A stretch of DNA of 64,000 nucleotides from positions 310,001 through 374,000 of the forward strand of contig NZ_SRRO01000001.1 in assembly GCF_004785795.1 (NCBI RefSeq). Direction: 5' to 3'. The DNA comes from Nocardioides eburneiflavus. Lineage in GTDB: Bacteria > Actinomycetota > Actinomycetes > Propionibacteriales > Nocardioidaceae. The translations under genes were made by a program, and so were the position numbers. Shown here one piece after another: positions 53,056-61,357 of the stretch (positions are counted from its first letter, which is position 1; each line of letters starts with the position of its first letter). The notes below the pieces were generated by a model. The model ran no database searches and was not told the origin of the DNA. It saw only the letters and a program-made list of their open reading frames with translations.

Positions 53056-53772
53056 ATGGACGAGGTGTTCGAGCGACGGCTCGCCAACGCCGTCCGCGAG
53101 CTCGAGGCCCAGCCCGACACGCCCCACACGCTCGAGTGCCTGGTGGCGATCGCGCCGGAGTTCTTCACCGCGTGCGACCACGTGGGGGTCTCGCTGGTGG
53201 AGCGTGACCGGATCAGCACCCCGGCGGCGAGCAGCGAGCGGCTGCGCGAGCTCGACGAGGCCCAGTACGAGCTCGGGCAGGGGCCGTGCCGCGAGGCGAT
53301 CCTCGAGCACGAGACCGTCGTCGTCGACGACCTCGCGACCGATCCCCGGTGGCCGACGTGGGGACGGGTCATGGTCGAGGAGCTCGGCATCCGCTCCAGC
53401 CTCAGCTTCCGCCTGTTCACCCGCCCCGACCGCACGTGGGGCGCGCTCAACCTCTACTCCAGGACGCCGGGCGCCTTCAGCGACGACGAGGTGGAGCACG
53501 GCCGCACCATCGCGGCGATGGCCGCCGTGGCCCTGGCCCGCTCGATCAACGACGAGCAGCTCGCGGGAGCCATCGAGACGCGCACCGTGATCGGCCAGGC
53601 GATCGGGATGCTCATGGAGCGCTACGACCTCGATGCCGACCGGGCCTTCGAGGTACTGCGCCGCATCTCCTCGCAGGCCAACACCAAGCTGCGCGACGTC
53701 GCGGCCGAGCTCGTCAGCACGCGCGAGCTCCCCGCCCCAACGAACGTGGCGGAGCCGGAGGACGCCCTGTGA
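53056..53772 (+). CDS. GAF-ANTAR RNA-binding antiterminator
   Basis: The 238-residue protein has a GAF domain (residues about 30-165, with YELGQGPCREAILEHETVVV and WGALNLYSRTPGAFSDDEV) and an ANTAR domain (TRTVIGQAIGMLMERYDLDADRAFEVLRRISSQANTKL). GAGGAGG lies about 11 nt before ATG 53056; an upstream GTG at 53032 has no such site. It is the closest homologue within the window of the protein at 42582, so the two lie one on each side of the glycosyltransferase cluster. Confidence 0.88.
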   Translation: MDEVFERRLANAVRELEAQPDTPHTLECLVAIAPEFFTACDHVGVSLVERDRISTPAASSERLRELDEAQYELGQGPCREAILEHETVVVDDLATDPRWPTWGRVMVEELGIRSSLSFRLFTRPDRTWGALNLYSRTPGAFSDDEVEHGRTIAAMAAVALARSINDEQLAGAIETRTVIGQAIGMLMERYDLDADRAFEVLRRISSQANTKLRDVAAELVSTRELPAPTNVAEPEDAL

Positions 53773-53782
53773 CGCTCGGGGC

Positions 53783-54244
53783 ATGAGCGACCAGCCCTCC
53801 CGCGAGCACCGCCGCCCTGACGGCGTCGACGACGCCACCGTCGAGGCCGTCGGCAAGCTGTCGGCCGCCCTCGACCACGTCGAGGACGCCCGCGGCCACC
53901 TCTACGCCTTCCACCGGCTCATGGGCAGCGCCGAGAGCACCCTCGAGGAGGCGACCGAGCTGGTCCGCGACGCCGGCCACGACGACCTGGCCGACGCCCT
54001 CGACCGCGACGCGCTCGGCCAGAACCCGCTGCCGGGCATGTGGTCGTTCCAGATGGTCGAGGCCTTCGACGACGGCTTCTACGCCCGCACCAAGGGCCTG
54101 CACCAGCGCGCGCTCGACGAGCTCATGGACGGCCGGCGCCACGTCTTCGAGGCGGAGATGAAGGAGCTGCGCCGCACCCGCGGGCGCGAGGGCCACGAGG
54201 CCCGTCCCGCGGACGTCGAAGGCCACCCCGAGTACGACGACTGA
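53783..54244 (+). CDS. Conserved hypothetical protein, helical
   Basis: The 153-residue, charged, mostly helical protein has no membrane segment. Conserved-looking stretches are LDHVEDARGHLYAFHRLMG and GMWSFQMVEAFDDGFYA. I do not recognise a family with certainty. It follows the GAF-ANTAR gene by 10 bp on the same strand and is probably co-transcribed with it. A role as a small partner or metabolic accessory is only a guess. Confidence 0.75.
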   Translation: MSDQPSREHRRPDGVDDATVEAVGKLSAALDHVEDARGHLYAFHRLMGSAESTLEEATELVRDAGHDDLADALDRDALGQNPLPGMWSFQMVEAFDDGFYARTKGLHQRALDELMDGRRHVFEAEMKELRRTRGREGHEARPADVEGHPEYDD

Positions 54245-54263
54245 GGCGCTGTCGGGGTCGGGG

Positions 54264-55226
54264 CTAGCGTCCGCGGAGCCCGGGCAGCACGTCGGAGCCG
54301 TACGCCGCGATCAGGTCGGCGTAGTGCGGGCCCATGTTGGCGACGTACACCTCGTCGAAGCCCGCGTCGACGAACGGCGCGTACGCCTCGACGTGCTCGG
54401 CGACGTCGGGGCCGAAGGCGCCCTTCTCGGCGAACTTCTCGCGCGTGACCAGCTCGCTGGCCTGCTCGAAGTGCTGTGGGCTGGGCAGCACCTGGGCGAG
54501 CTCGCCCGGGACGCCGGAGTTGGGCCAGAGCTCGTACGCGGCGTCGATCGCCTCGTCGCGCGTCGGACCCCACGCGACCTTGAAGCCGGCCTGCGTCGGG
54601 GCGTCCGCACCCTTGGCAGCGCGGAACGTCTCCACCGACTCGGCGTCGGGCTGCGTGGTGATGAACCCGTCGGCGATCCGGCACGCGACGTCGAGCGCCT
54701 TGGGGCCGAACGCGCTCATGTAGATCGGCGGCGGCTCGTCGGGGAGCGTGTAGATCCGCGCCGTGTCGACGGTGTAGTGGCGGCCCTCGCGGGAGACCAC
54801 CTCGCCGGTCCACAGCTCGCGGATCACCTCGACCGCCTCCTCGAGCATCTCGAGGCGGCGCTCGGTGTGCGGCCAGACGTCGCCGAGCACGTGCTCGTTG
54901 AGCGCCTCCCCGGAGCCGACGCCGAGGGTGAACCGTCCCTCGCCGAGCAGCACGGCCGACGTCGCCGCGGCCTGCGCGATGATCGCCGGGTGCGTGCGCA
55001 CGGTGGGGCAGGTGACGGCCGTGGTGACCGGGAGGTCGCACACCTGTGCGACGGCGCCGATCATCGACCACACGAAGGGCGACTGCCCCTGGGCGTTGGT
55101 CCACGGGTGGAAGTGGTCGCTGATCCAGAGGCTGTCGAAGCCCGCCCGCTCGGCGAGCCGGGCCTGCTCGAGGAGCTGCTCGGGCGTGTACTCCTCACAC
55201 GACAGGAAGTAGCCGAACCGAGGCAT
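54264..55226 (-). CDS. LLM-class F420-dependent oxidoreductase (TIGR03557-like)
   Basis: The 320-residue protein opens FGYFLSCEEYTPEQLLEQAR and has LWISDHFHPWTNAQGQSPFV, TAVTCPTVRTHPAIIAQAAA and LGVGSGEALNEHVLGDVWP. These motifs place it in a subgroup close to F420-dependent glucose-6-phosphate dehydrogenase. It probably reduces F420 or uses F420H2 on a sugar or alcohol substrate. Its ATG shares one base with the stop of the LuxR-type regulator, so the two are translated together. Confidence 0.9.
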   Translation of the reverse strand: MPRFGYFLSCEEYTPEQLLEQARLAERAGFDSLWISDHFHPWTNAQGQSPFVWSMIGAVAQVCDLPVTTAVTCPTVRTHPAIIAQAAATSAVLLGEGRFTLGVGSGEALNEHVLGDVWPHTERRLEMLEEAVEVIRELWTGEVVSREGRHYTVDTARIYTLPDEPPPIYMSAFGPKALDVACRIADGFITTQPDAESVETFRAAKGADAPTQAGFKVAWGPTRDEAIDAAYELWPNSGVPGELAQVLPSPQHFEQASELVTREKFAEKGAFGPDVAEHVEAYAPFVDAGFDEVYVANMGPHYADLIAAYGSDVLPGLRGR

Positions 55227-55957
55227 CAGCGCGCAGCGGGCATGCCGGGCCGGACCGGCGGGACAGCGGCCTGGCGCACGGGCCGGACCTGCTGGCGTAC
55301 GGGCTGGCGGGTCATCGGCGGCCGCGCCGGCTCGGGCTCGCTCGACATGAGGAGCCCGTGCTGGATCGCCCAGAGGACCGCCTGCGAGCGCGAGCTCACC
55401 TCGATCTTGGAGTAGGCACCGCGGATGTAGGACTTCACCGAGTTGATGCTGAGATTGGTCTCCTCGGCGATCTCGCGGTTGGCCTTGCCGGCCGCGATCA
55501 TCGACAGCACCTCGGTCTCGCGCTGCGTCAGCGGCCACTTCTCGGCGGCGGCCTTCTCCGCCTCGGCCTGGCCGGTCCACGCGTCGACGACGGTGCGACC
55601 GTCGGCGATCTGGAGGAGGTTCCAGACCAGGCGGCGACCGGGCAGCCACTTGCTGAGGAAGCCCGCGGCACCGCGCGCCATCTCGGTCGACACGGCCTCG
55701 GGGCTGCAGTCCCAGCCGAAGGCGACCATGCGGGTCGGGAAGCGCTGCGGCGCGGGGCGTACGCCGGCGGTGCGGCGGTGGGGTTCGTAGAGGGTGAGGT
55801 CACACAGGGGCGCCGGACCATCGGCCCGGTGAGCCACCACGGTGATCAGCGCGGAGTGCGGCTCGAGCATGGCACGGAGGCCGTGCACGACGAGCTCGCT
55901 CTCCTCCATGATCGCCACCTTGACGTGGCGGGAGGCGGGGGCAGTAGGTCGTTGCAT
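55226..55957 (-). CDS. LuxR-type regulator with degenerate receiver
   Basis: The 243-residue protein ends in a LuxR helix-turn-helix (LTQRETEVLSMIAAGKANREIAEE and SINSVKSYIRGAYSKIEV) plus a Pro/Arg/Gln-rich tail. The N-terminal half looks like a response-regulator fold (KVAIMEESELVVHGLRAML), but the acidic pair reads EE and the phosphoacceptor position is not a clear Asp (CDLTLYEPH). It may be controlled by ligand or protein contact rather than phosphorylation. It is coupled to the F420 oxidoreductase gene. Confidence 0.83.
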   Translation of the reverse strand: MQRPTAPASRHVKVAIMEESELVVHGLRAMLEPHSALITVVAHRADGPAPLCDLTLYEPHRRTAGVRPAPQRFPTRMVAFGWDCSPEAVSTEMARGAAGFLSKWLPGRRLVWNLLQIADGRTVVDAWTGQAEAEKAAAEKWPLTQRETEVLSMIAAGKANREIAEETNLSINSVKSYIRGAYSKIEVSSRSQAVLWAIQHGLLMSSEPEPARPPMTRQPVRQQVRPVRQAAVPPVRPGMPAAR

Positions 55958-56025
55958 GACCCCGCAGTACCCCCATGGGCGAGGTACATACACGCCGGGG
56001 TGAGGTATCGACCGGTGCGGGATCG

Positions 56026-56688
56026 CTACCCCAGCAGGACCCGCACCACGCACGCGGCCTGGATCCGGGTCACCCCAGCCTGCTCGGCGGCCTCGTCGAG
56101 CAGCGCCGCCGCATCGTGCGTGGTCACCGACATGCGGGCCGCCACGAGTCCCACGGCCACGTCGGCGAGGCGCTGCTCGCGCAGCAGGGCGGGGGCGAGC
56201 TCCGCCCGCCGGAGCGTCTCGAACGACAGGTCCGCGTTGGTCACGGCGCCGGCCTGCCATGCCCCGAGCGCGTCGACCAGCCCGTCGACACGGTCGCGGA
56301 ACGCGTGCGCCGTCGACGCGTACAGGTCGATGGTGAGCACCGCCCGGCCGTGCTCGACGACCGGCAGCGACACGGTGCTCGCGATGCCGGCAAACGCGCG
56401 CTCCCGGGCCATGTCCGCCCAGCCGGCCTCGTCGAGCGCGTAGGCTCGCTCCCGCGCCGCGCCGCTCGCGTGCCCCCGGGCGTCCGCGTCCTCGGGCGGT
56501 CTCGTCGCCTCCTCGTCGACCAGGGTGAAGGTCAGGTCCTCGTCCAGCAGCGTGACGCTGAGCGCCACGCAGTCGGGGACGGCCCGCGTGGCCCATCCCT
56601 CGATCACCCGCAACAGCTCCTCGACGTCGTCGACCGCCTCCGCGACGTACTCGTCCAGCGCCTCCCGACTCTGAGGCAGCAGCTCCAT
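56026..56688 (-). CDS. GAF-ANTAR-like regulator
   Basis: The 220-residue protein has a GAF-like N-terminal region (VALSVTLLDEDLTFTLVDEE and ASTVSLPVVEHGRAVLTIDLYAS) and an ANTAR-like C terminus (LADVAVGLVAARMSVTTHDAAALLDEAAEQAGV). The ANTAR part is more divergent than in the other copies in this window, so RNA binding is less certain. GAGGGG lies 6 nt before the ATG. Confidence 0.75.
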   Translation of the reverse strand: MELLPQSREALDEYVAEAVDDVEELLRVIEGWATRAVPDCVALSVTLLDEDLTFTLVDEEATRPPEDADARGHASGAARERAYALDEAGWADMARERAFAGIASTVSLPVVEHGRAVLTIDLYASTAHAFRDRVDGLVDALGAWQAGAVTNADLSFETLRRAELAPALLREQRLADVAVGLVAARMSVTTHDAAALLDEAAEQAGVTRIQAACVVRVLLG

Positions 56689-56812
56689 GACGATCCCCTC
56701 ATCACATCGGTGTTGCCTGAGCCCCTGATGGTCCTCCGCGCGCTGTCGGCACACCACACCCGCCGGGGCGACCGCGGCGCATGGTGCCCCGCCCGACGGG
56801 GTACGCGACACT

Positions 56813-57490
56813 GTGAATGCCCGACCTCTCCTCGCACACCCCGTCGTCGTGCTCGACCTCGACGGCACTCTCGTCGACTCCGTCTACGAGCACGTCGCCG
56901 CGTGGCACGCCGCCTTCCACGACGTGGGCCTCCACGTCAGCGCCGTCCGCATCCACGAGGCCATCGGCATGGGCGGCGACCGGCTCGTCGCGCACGTCTC
57001 GGGCGACGCTGTCGAGGCCGCCGTCGGGGACGACGTGCGCGAGCTCCACGACAAGTACTTCCGCGCCGGCCTGCGGGTCGTCAACGGGCTCGACGGCGCC
57101 TCCGAGCTCGTCGAGGCGCTCGTCGGGACCGGCCACCGCGTCGTCGTCGCCAGCTCCTCGGAGGCCGACCTCGTCGACGAGATGCTCGACCTCCTCGACG
57201 TACGCCGCCACCTCGCCGCGGTCGTCACCGGCTCCGACGGTGCCGCCACCAAGCCCGCGCCCGACATGGTGCAGCTCGCGGTCGAGCGGGCCGGTGGCGG
57301 CAAGGGCATCGTCGTCGGCGACGCCGTGTGGGACGCGCTGTCCGCGGAGGCGGCCGACCTCCCGTGCATCGGCGTGCGCAGCGGCGGCGTCAGCGCCGAG
57401 CGGTTGCGGACGGCAGGCGCATCCTGGGTCTACGACGGCCCGCGCGACCTCCTGACCCGTCTCGGGGAGAGCCCGCTGCGCTCGCGCTGA
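56813..57490 (+). CDS. HAD-superfamily phosphatase (phosphoglycolate phosphatase-like)
   Basis: The 225-residue protein has all HAD motifs: DLDGTLVDS (nucleophile and acid Asp), VVASSSEADLVDEML (motif II), Lys in TGSDGAATKPAPDM (motif III), and VVGDAVWDALSAEAA (motif IV). A helical cap of the beta-phosphoglucomutase/Gph type lies between motifs I and II. It probably removes phosphate from a small sugar phosphate or phosphoglycolate. It starts at GTG and ends 4 bp from the convergent flavodoxin-fold gene. Confidence 0.9.
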   Translation: MNARPLLAHPVVVLDLDGTLVDSVYEHVAAWHAAFHDVGLHVSAVRIHEAIGMGGDRLVAHVSGDAVEAAVGDDVRELHDKYFRAGLRVVNGLDGASELVEALVGTGHRVVVASSSEADLVDEMLDLLDVRRHLAAVVTGSDGAATKPAPDMVQLAVERAGGGKGIVVGDAVWDALSAEAADLPCIGVRSGGVSAERLRTAGASWVYDGPRDLLTRLGESPLRSR

Positions 57491-57494
57491 GCGG

Positions 57495-58103
57495 TCAGTC
57501 GGCCGGGTAGGGCGACGCCTTCAGCAGCCGGGCTAGGTGGGCGGCGTTGCGCGCCAGCACCTGCGTCGTGCCGGCGGTCTTCTCGGGCGTGGCGTCCAGG
57601 TCCCGGTAGTCCACCGCCTGCATCGCCTCGCCGACCCAGTAGGTCGCGGCCTGCGCGGGGATCGTGAAGCCGACGTCTCCGAGGGCCTGGAAGACCTCGG
57701 CGCACACGTGGTGGGCGCCGTCCTCGTTGCCGACGACCCCCACGCCCGCGACCTTGCCGAACATCGAGGGCCGCCCCTCGGCGTCCGTCTCCGACAGCTC
57801 GGCGTCGAGGCGCTCGAGGACGACCTTGCACACCGACGCGGGCTGGCCCATCCAGATCGGGGTCACCACCACGAGGATGTCGGCGGCCAGCACCTTCTCG
57901 CGCAGGGCAGGCCAGCCGTCGCCGTTGCCCTCGTCGGTGCTCACCCCGAACGCGACACGGTGGTCGATGACACGCTCGATCGAACCGGTGACACCGAGGT
58001 CGGCGAAGGCGTCGAGGACCTGCTGCCCGAGGAGCTCGGAGCTCGAGGCCGTCGGGGCCGGCTTGAGGGTGCAGATCAGGACCAGGCAGGTGGGATCAGT
58101 CAT
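57495..58103 (-). CDS. NAD(P)H-dependent FMN reductase / flavodoxin-fold oxidoreductase
   Basis: The 202-residue flavoprotein has LVLICTLKPAPTASSSELLGQQV (FMN phosphate loop) and VVVTPIWMGQPASVCKVVLERLD, the signature of the NADPH-dependent FMN reductase group. GVVGNEDGAHHVCAEVFQAL follows. It would reduce FMN, quinones or iron chelates. Its start region faces the peptide/FAD-Rieske operon. Confidence 0.88.
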   Translation of the reverse strand: MTDPTCLVLICTLKPAPTASSSELLGQQVLDAFADLGVTGSIERVIDHRVAFGVSTDEGNGDGWPALREKVLAADILVVVTPIWMGQPASVCKVVLERLDAELSETDAEGRPSMFGKVAGVGVVGNEDGAHHVCAEVFQALGDVGFTIPAQAATYWVGEAMQAVDYRDLDATPEKTAGTTQVLARNAAHLARLLKASPYPAD

Positions 58104-58156
58104 GTGCGGCCGTACCCGTTGTCGTCGGAACCATGCGACCCCGCCCCCGTACGAAA

Positions 58157-58204
58157 CCCGCCGGGGCCACCTCGCACGGCGTACGGGAGGTCAGCCCCGG
58201 CGGG
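58157..58204. promoter_or_regulatory. Strong interrupted hairpin in a divergent intergenic region
   Basis: CCCGCCGGGGC (58157-58167) pairs with GCCCCGGCGGG (58194-58204), and inside it ACCTC (58069+100 to 58173) pairs with GAGGT (58187-58191), leaving a small bulge and a 13-nt loop. It lies between divergent genes, so it is not a plain end-of-gene terminator. It may attenuate the rightward operon or bind a regulator. Confidence 0.5.
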
Positions 58205-58324
58205 CCTCACTGCCGCGTCAGGTACCCCTTGACCGGTGATGCATGCGCGACGTCGTACGCATCCGTGGTCGGCAACCGGGTACAAGAAAGGCGTCCCGCT
58301 CCACCGACTCCCGAGGAGACGACG

Positions 58325-58441
58325 ATGAGTGCCACCGACCCACAGGCAGACCCGCAGGGCGACCCGCAGACCCATCTGGACACCGACCCGGCCAACCAGC
58401 CGGACAGCACTCCTGACGACGACCCCGACGGCGACACGTGA
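58325..58441 (+). CDS. 38-residue acidic peptide coupled to FAD/Rieske gene
   Basis: The short frame encodes a 38-residue peptide that is almost only Asp, Pro, Gln, Thr and Gly (TDPQADPQGDPQTHLDTDPA). GAGGAG lies 6-7 nt before its ATG, and its TGA overlaps the FAD/Rieske GTG as GTGA. That oxidoreductase has no ribosome-binding site of its own apart from this arrangement. The peptide may serve as a coupling leader, or it may be a disordered partner. No family is recognised. Confidence 0.6.
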   Translation: MSATDPQADPQGDPQTHLDTDPANQPDSTPDDDPDGDT

Positions 58442-59877
58442 CGTCCCTCTGGCTCGACGGGGCGGACACCGTCCCCGACGACGACCTGCCCGCGCCCGGC
58501 GCCCCGCTCGACGTGGTCGTGGTCGGCGCCGGGCTCACCGGCCTGACCACGACGCTGCTGCTCGCGCGCGCCGGCCTGCGGGTCGCCTGCGTGGAGGCGC
58601 GCCACGTCGGCGCGGTCACCACCGGGCACACGACCGGCAAGGTCTCCCTGCTGCAGGGCACGCACCTGTCGCGGATCTGCAGGCACGGGTCGGAGTCGAC
58701 GGCCCGCGCCTTCGTCGACGCCAGCCGCGAGGGCATGGAGTGGCTGCTGCGCTTCTGCGGCGACCACGGCGTCGTCACCCAGCGGCGCGCGGCCGTGACG
58801 TACGCCGCGACGGCCAGCGAGCTCGGCGCCGTCGAGCGCGAGCACCGGGTCGCCGGCTCCCTCGGCCTGCCCGTGGAGTGGCGCGAACGCCTCGACGTGC
58901 CGTTCCCGCACGTCGGCGCCACCGTCCTCGCCGACCAGGCACAGCTCGACGCCATGGAGGTGCTGCTCGCGCTCGCCGCGCAGGTCCGCGAGCACGGTGG
59001 CACGATCCACCAGGGACGCCGGGTCACGTCGGTCTCCACCTCCGGCGACGACCGCGTCGCACACCTCGAGGTCGGCCACGACCTCCGCGCCCGGCACGTC
59101 GTCCTGGCGACCGGAGCGCCGATCCTCGACCGCGGGCTGCACTTCGCTCGGCTCGAGCCGCAACGCTCGTACGCGATCGCACTCGCCGGCGGCCCGGACC
59201 TGGACGGGATGTACCTCTCCGCCGGCAGCGACTCCCGCTCGGTGCGCGACGCCCCCGGCGGGGTGCTGGTCGTCGGCGGCAGCGGCCACGTGGTCGGTCG
59301 GACCCGCTCCGCGCAGGCCCACGTCGAGGCACTCCGCTCGTGGGCGACAGCGCACTGGCCGGGGACCACCGAGACGCACGCCTGGTCCGCGCAGGACTAC
59401 CGCACCCCCGACGGCTTCCCGTTCGTCGGTCACCTGCCGGGCGGGGGCGGACGGATCCACGTCGCCACCGGCTACGAGAAGTGGGGCATGGCCACGTCGG
59501 TCCTCGCGGCCCGCGCCATCTCCGGCGACATCCTCGGCGCCGAGCCGTCCTGGGCGGGCGTGCTGCACCGGCGGGTCCCGCACCCGTCGGGCCTGGCCGA
59601 GGTCGCCCGCTTCAACCTCGGCGTCGGCGCGTCCCTCGTCACCGGTGCGGTCCGGACGGTGCGCGAGCACCTGCCCGGCGTCTCGGGGCGCACCCAGGCG
59701 TACGAGTGCGGCGTCGTCGGCGTCTGCACCCACCTCGGCGGCCTGCTGCGCTGGAACGATGCCGAGGACACGTGGGACTGCCCGCTTCACGGGTCGCGGT
59801 TCACCCGCGACGGCGAGGTGCTCGAGGGTCCCGCCACCCGGCCGCTGCGCAAGCGCTCACAGGACGCCCCGGGCTGA
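58438..59877 (+). CDS. FAD-dependent oxidoreductase with C-terminal Rieske domain
   Basis: The 479-residue protein joins a DAO-type FAD domain (VVVVGAGLTGLTTTLLLARAG, with TTGHTTGKVSLLQG) to a Rieske [2Fe-2S] domain at the C terminus. The Rieske ligands are visible in GVCTHLGG and CPLHGSRF. Such fusions are found across bacteria; their substrates are poorly known but include amino acids and betaine-like compounds. It is translationally coupled to the acidic peptide and shares one base with the start of the lipoprotein gene. Confidence 0.9.
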   Translation: MTSLWLDGADTVPDDDLPAPGAPLDVVVVGAGLTGLTTTLLLARAGLRVACVEARHVGAVTTGHTTGKVSLLQGTHLSRICRHGSESTARAFVDASREGMEWLLRFCGDHGVVTQRRAAVTYAATASELGAVEREHRVAGSLGLPVEWRERLDVPFPHVGATVLADQAQLDAMEVLLALAAQVREHGGTIHQGRRVTSVSTSGDDRVAHLEVGHDLRARHVVLATGAPILDRGLHFARLEPQRSYAIALAGGPDLDGMYLSAGSDSRSVRDAPGGVLVVGGSGHVVGRTRSAQAHVEALRSWATAHWPGTTETHAWSAQDYRTPDGFPFVGHLPGGGGRIHVATGYEKWGMATSVLAARAISGDILGAEPSWAGVLHRRVPHPSGLAEVARFNLGVGASLVTGAVRTVREHLPGVSGRTQAYECGVVGVCTHLGGLLRWNDAEDTWDCPLHGSRFTRDGEVLEGPATRPLRKRSQDAPG

Positions 59878-60359
59878 TGCTGCGGCGCCTGCTCCTCCTC
59901 GTGGTCGCGGCCGTGCTGCTCGGCGGCTGCGGCTCCTTGCTGCCCGACGACTTCCCCACCGACCCCGACGGCACGCTCGACCGGGTCCGCGAGGACGGCG
60001 TCGTACGCGTCGCCGCGTCGCCGCGGCCCGGCTGGGTCGAGGTCGGGGGCGGTGAGCCCACCGGTCGCGAGCCGGAGCTGGTCGCGGCCTTCGCGGAGTC
60101 CCTCGGTGCCGACGTCGAGTGGACCGTCACCGGCGAGGAGGACCTCGTGCGGCTGCTCGAGGAGGGGAAGGTCGACCTCGCCGTCGGCGGCTTCACCGAC
60201 AAGAACGCCTGGGTCGACAAGGTCGGCCTCACCCGGCCGTACGTCGAGGTCGACGTCGCAGGCACCACCGAGGCGCACGTGATGATGGTGCCGACGGGCG
60301 AGAACGCGTGGATGTCCCGGCTCGAGCGGTGGCTCGACGACCACGGCGACCCGCGATGA
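59877..60359 (+). CDS. Half-size SBP_bac_3-like lipoprotein
   Basis: The 160-residue protein has a signal peptide with lipobox LLGGC, then a family-3 substrate-binding lobe (RVREDGVVRVAASPRPGWVE, AAFAESLGADVEWTVTGEED, GKVDLAVGGFTDKNAW, VGLTRPYVEV). It then goes straight to a closing helix (GENAWMSRLERWLDDH) where normal proteins have about 90 more residues for the second lobe. It would sit on the outer face of the membrane. It overlaps the CDF transporter gene as ATGA, which suggests that it serves that transporter, not an ABC importer. Confidence 0.78.
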   Translation: MLRRLLLLVVAAVLLGGCGSLLPDDFPTDPDGTLDRVREDGVVRVAASPRPGWVEVGGGEPTGREPELVAAFAESLGADVEWTVTGEEDLVRLLEEGKVDLAVGGFTDKNAWVDKVGLTRPYVEVDVAGTTEAHVMMVPTGENAWMSRLERWLDDHGDPR

Positions 60360-61357
60360 GTCCCGCGAACGACCCCGGCGAGGGCGGGCAGCACTTCGGG
60401 CACACCGAGCTGCCGCCCGAGCAGGCGCACGCGCTGCGGCGGGCGAAGCGGCTCGAGGTGATCACCCTGGTCTACATGACCAGCGCCGTGGCCGTCGTCT
60501 TCGCGACCGCCGGTAGCTCGCAGGCGATGAAGACGGCGTGGGTCGAGGACAGTCTCGCCCTCGTCCCGCCGCTGGCGTTCCTCGTCGCCGTCCGGTTCGG
60601 CCGTCGACGCCCCGACGCCGACCACCCGTACGGCTACCACCGGTCGACCGGCGTCGGCCACCTGACGGCTGCCGTCGCCCTGCTCGCGGTCGGGCTGCTG
60701 CTGGCCGTGGAGTCCGCGATGGGCCTGATCCGCGCCGAGCACCCGCCGATCGGCACCGTCCACCTGTTCGGCCAGACCTTCTGGGCAGGCTGGCTCATGG
60801 TCGCGGCGATGACCTACACCGGCATCGGGCCGTTCGTCCTGGGCCGGATGAAGCTCCCGCTGTCCGAGGCGCTGCACGACAAGGTCCTCTTCGCCGACGC
60901 CGACATGCAGAAGGCCGACTGGATGACCGCCGCCGGCACCATCGCCGGCGTGCTCGGGATCGGGGTGGGGCTGTGGTGGGCCGACTCCGGCGTCGCGCTG
61001 CTCATCTCGCTGTCGATCGTCCGCGACGGCTGGACCAACCTGCGCCACGCCGCGACCGCGCTGATGGACCAGCGCGCCCGGACGTACGACGACGGGCACC
61101 CGCACCGGCTCACCCGCGAGGTCGACGAGGTCCTCACCAACCTCTCGTGGGTCCTCGACAGCCGCAGCCGCGTGCGCGACCAGGGCCACGTGTTCCACGT
61201 GGAAGCCTTCGTACGCCCCGTGGCGGGCCGCGCCCCCACGCTCGAGCAGCTCGAGGCGGCGGTCAGCGTGCTCCGCGACCTCGACTGGAAGATCCACGAC
61301 GTCGTGGTGATGCCGGTGCGCGACCTGCCGGACACCATCCCGGCGCCGGAGTCCTAG
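60356..61357 (+). CDS. Cation diffusion facilitator (CDF) family transporter
   Basis: The 333-residue protein has a His/Glu-containing N-terminal tail, then six predicted membrane helices with HPYGYHRSTG after helix 2 and a helix-5 metal site in VLFADADMQKADWMTAAG, followed by a cytoplasmic C-terminal domain (HVFHVEAFVRPV). CDF carriers export divalent metals such as Zn2+ or Mn2+ in exchange for protons. It overlaps the half-size binding lipoprotein and, tail to tail by 4 bp, the next lipoprotein gene. Confidence 0.87.
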   Translation: MSPANDPGEGGQHFGHTELPPEQAHALRRAKRLEVITLVYMTSAVAVVFATAGSSQAMKTAWVEDSLALVPPLAFLVAVRFGRRRPDADHPYGYHRSTGVGHLTAAVALLAVGLLLAVESAMGLIRAEHPPIGTVHLFGQTFWAGWLMVAAMTYTGIGPFVLGRMKLPLSEALHDKVLFADADMQKADWMTAAGTIAGVLGIGVGLWWADSGVALLISLSIVRDGWTNLRHAATALMDQRARTYDDGHPHRLTREVDEVLTNLSWVLDSRSRVRDQGHVFHVEAFVRPVAGRAPTLEQLEAAVSVLRDLDWKIHDVVVMPVRDLPDTIPAPES

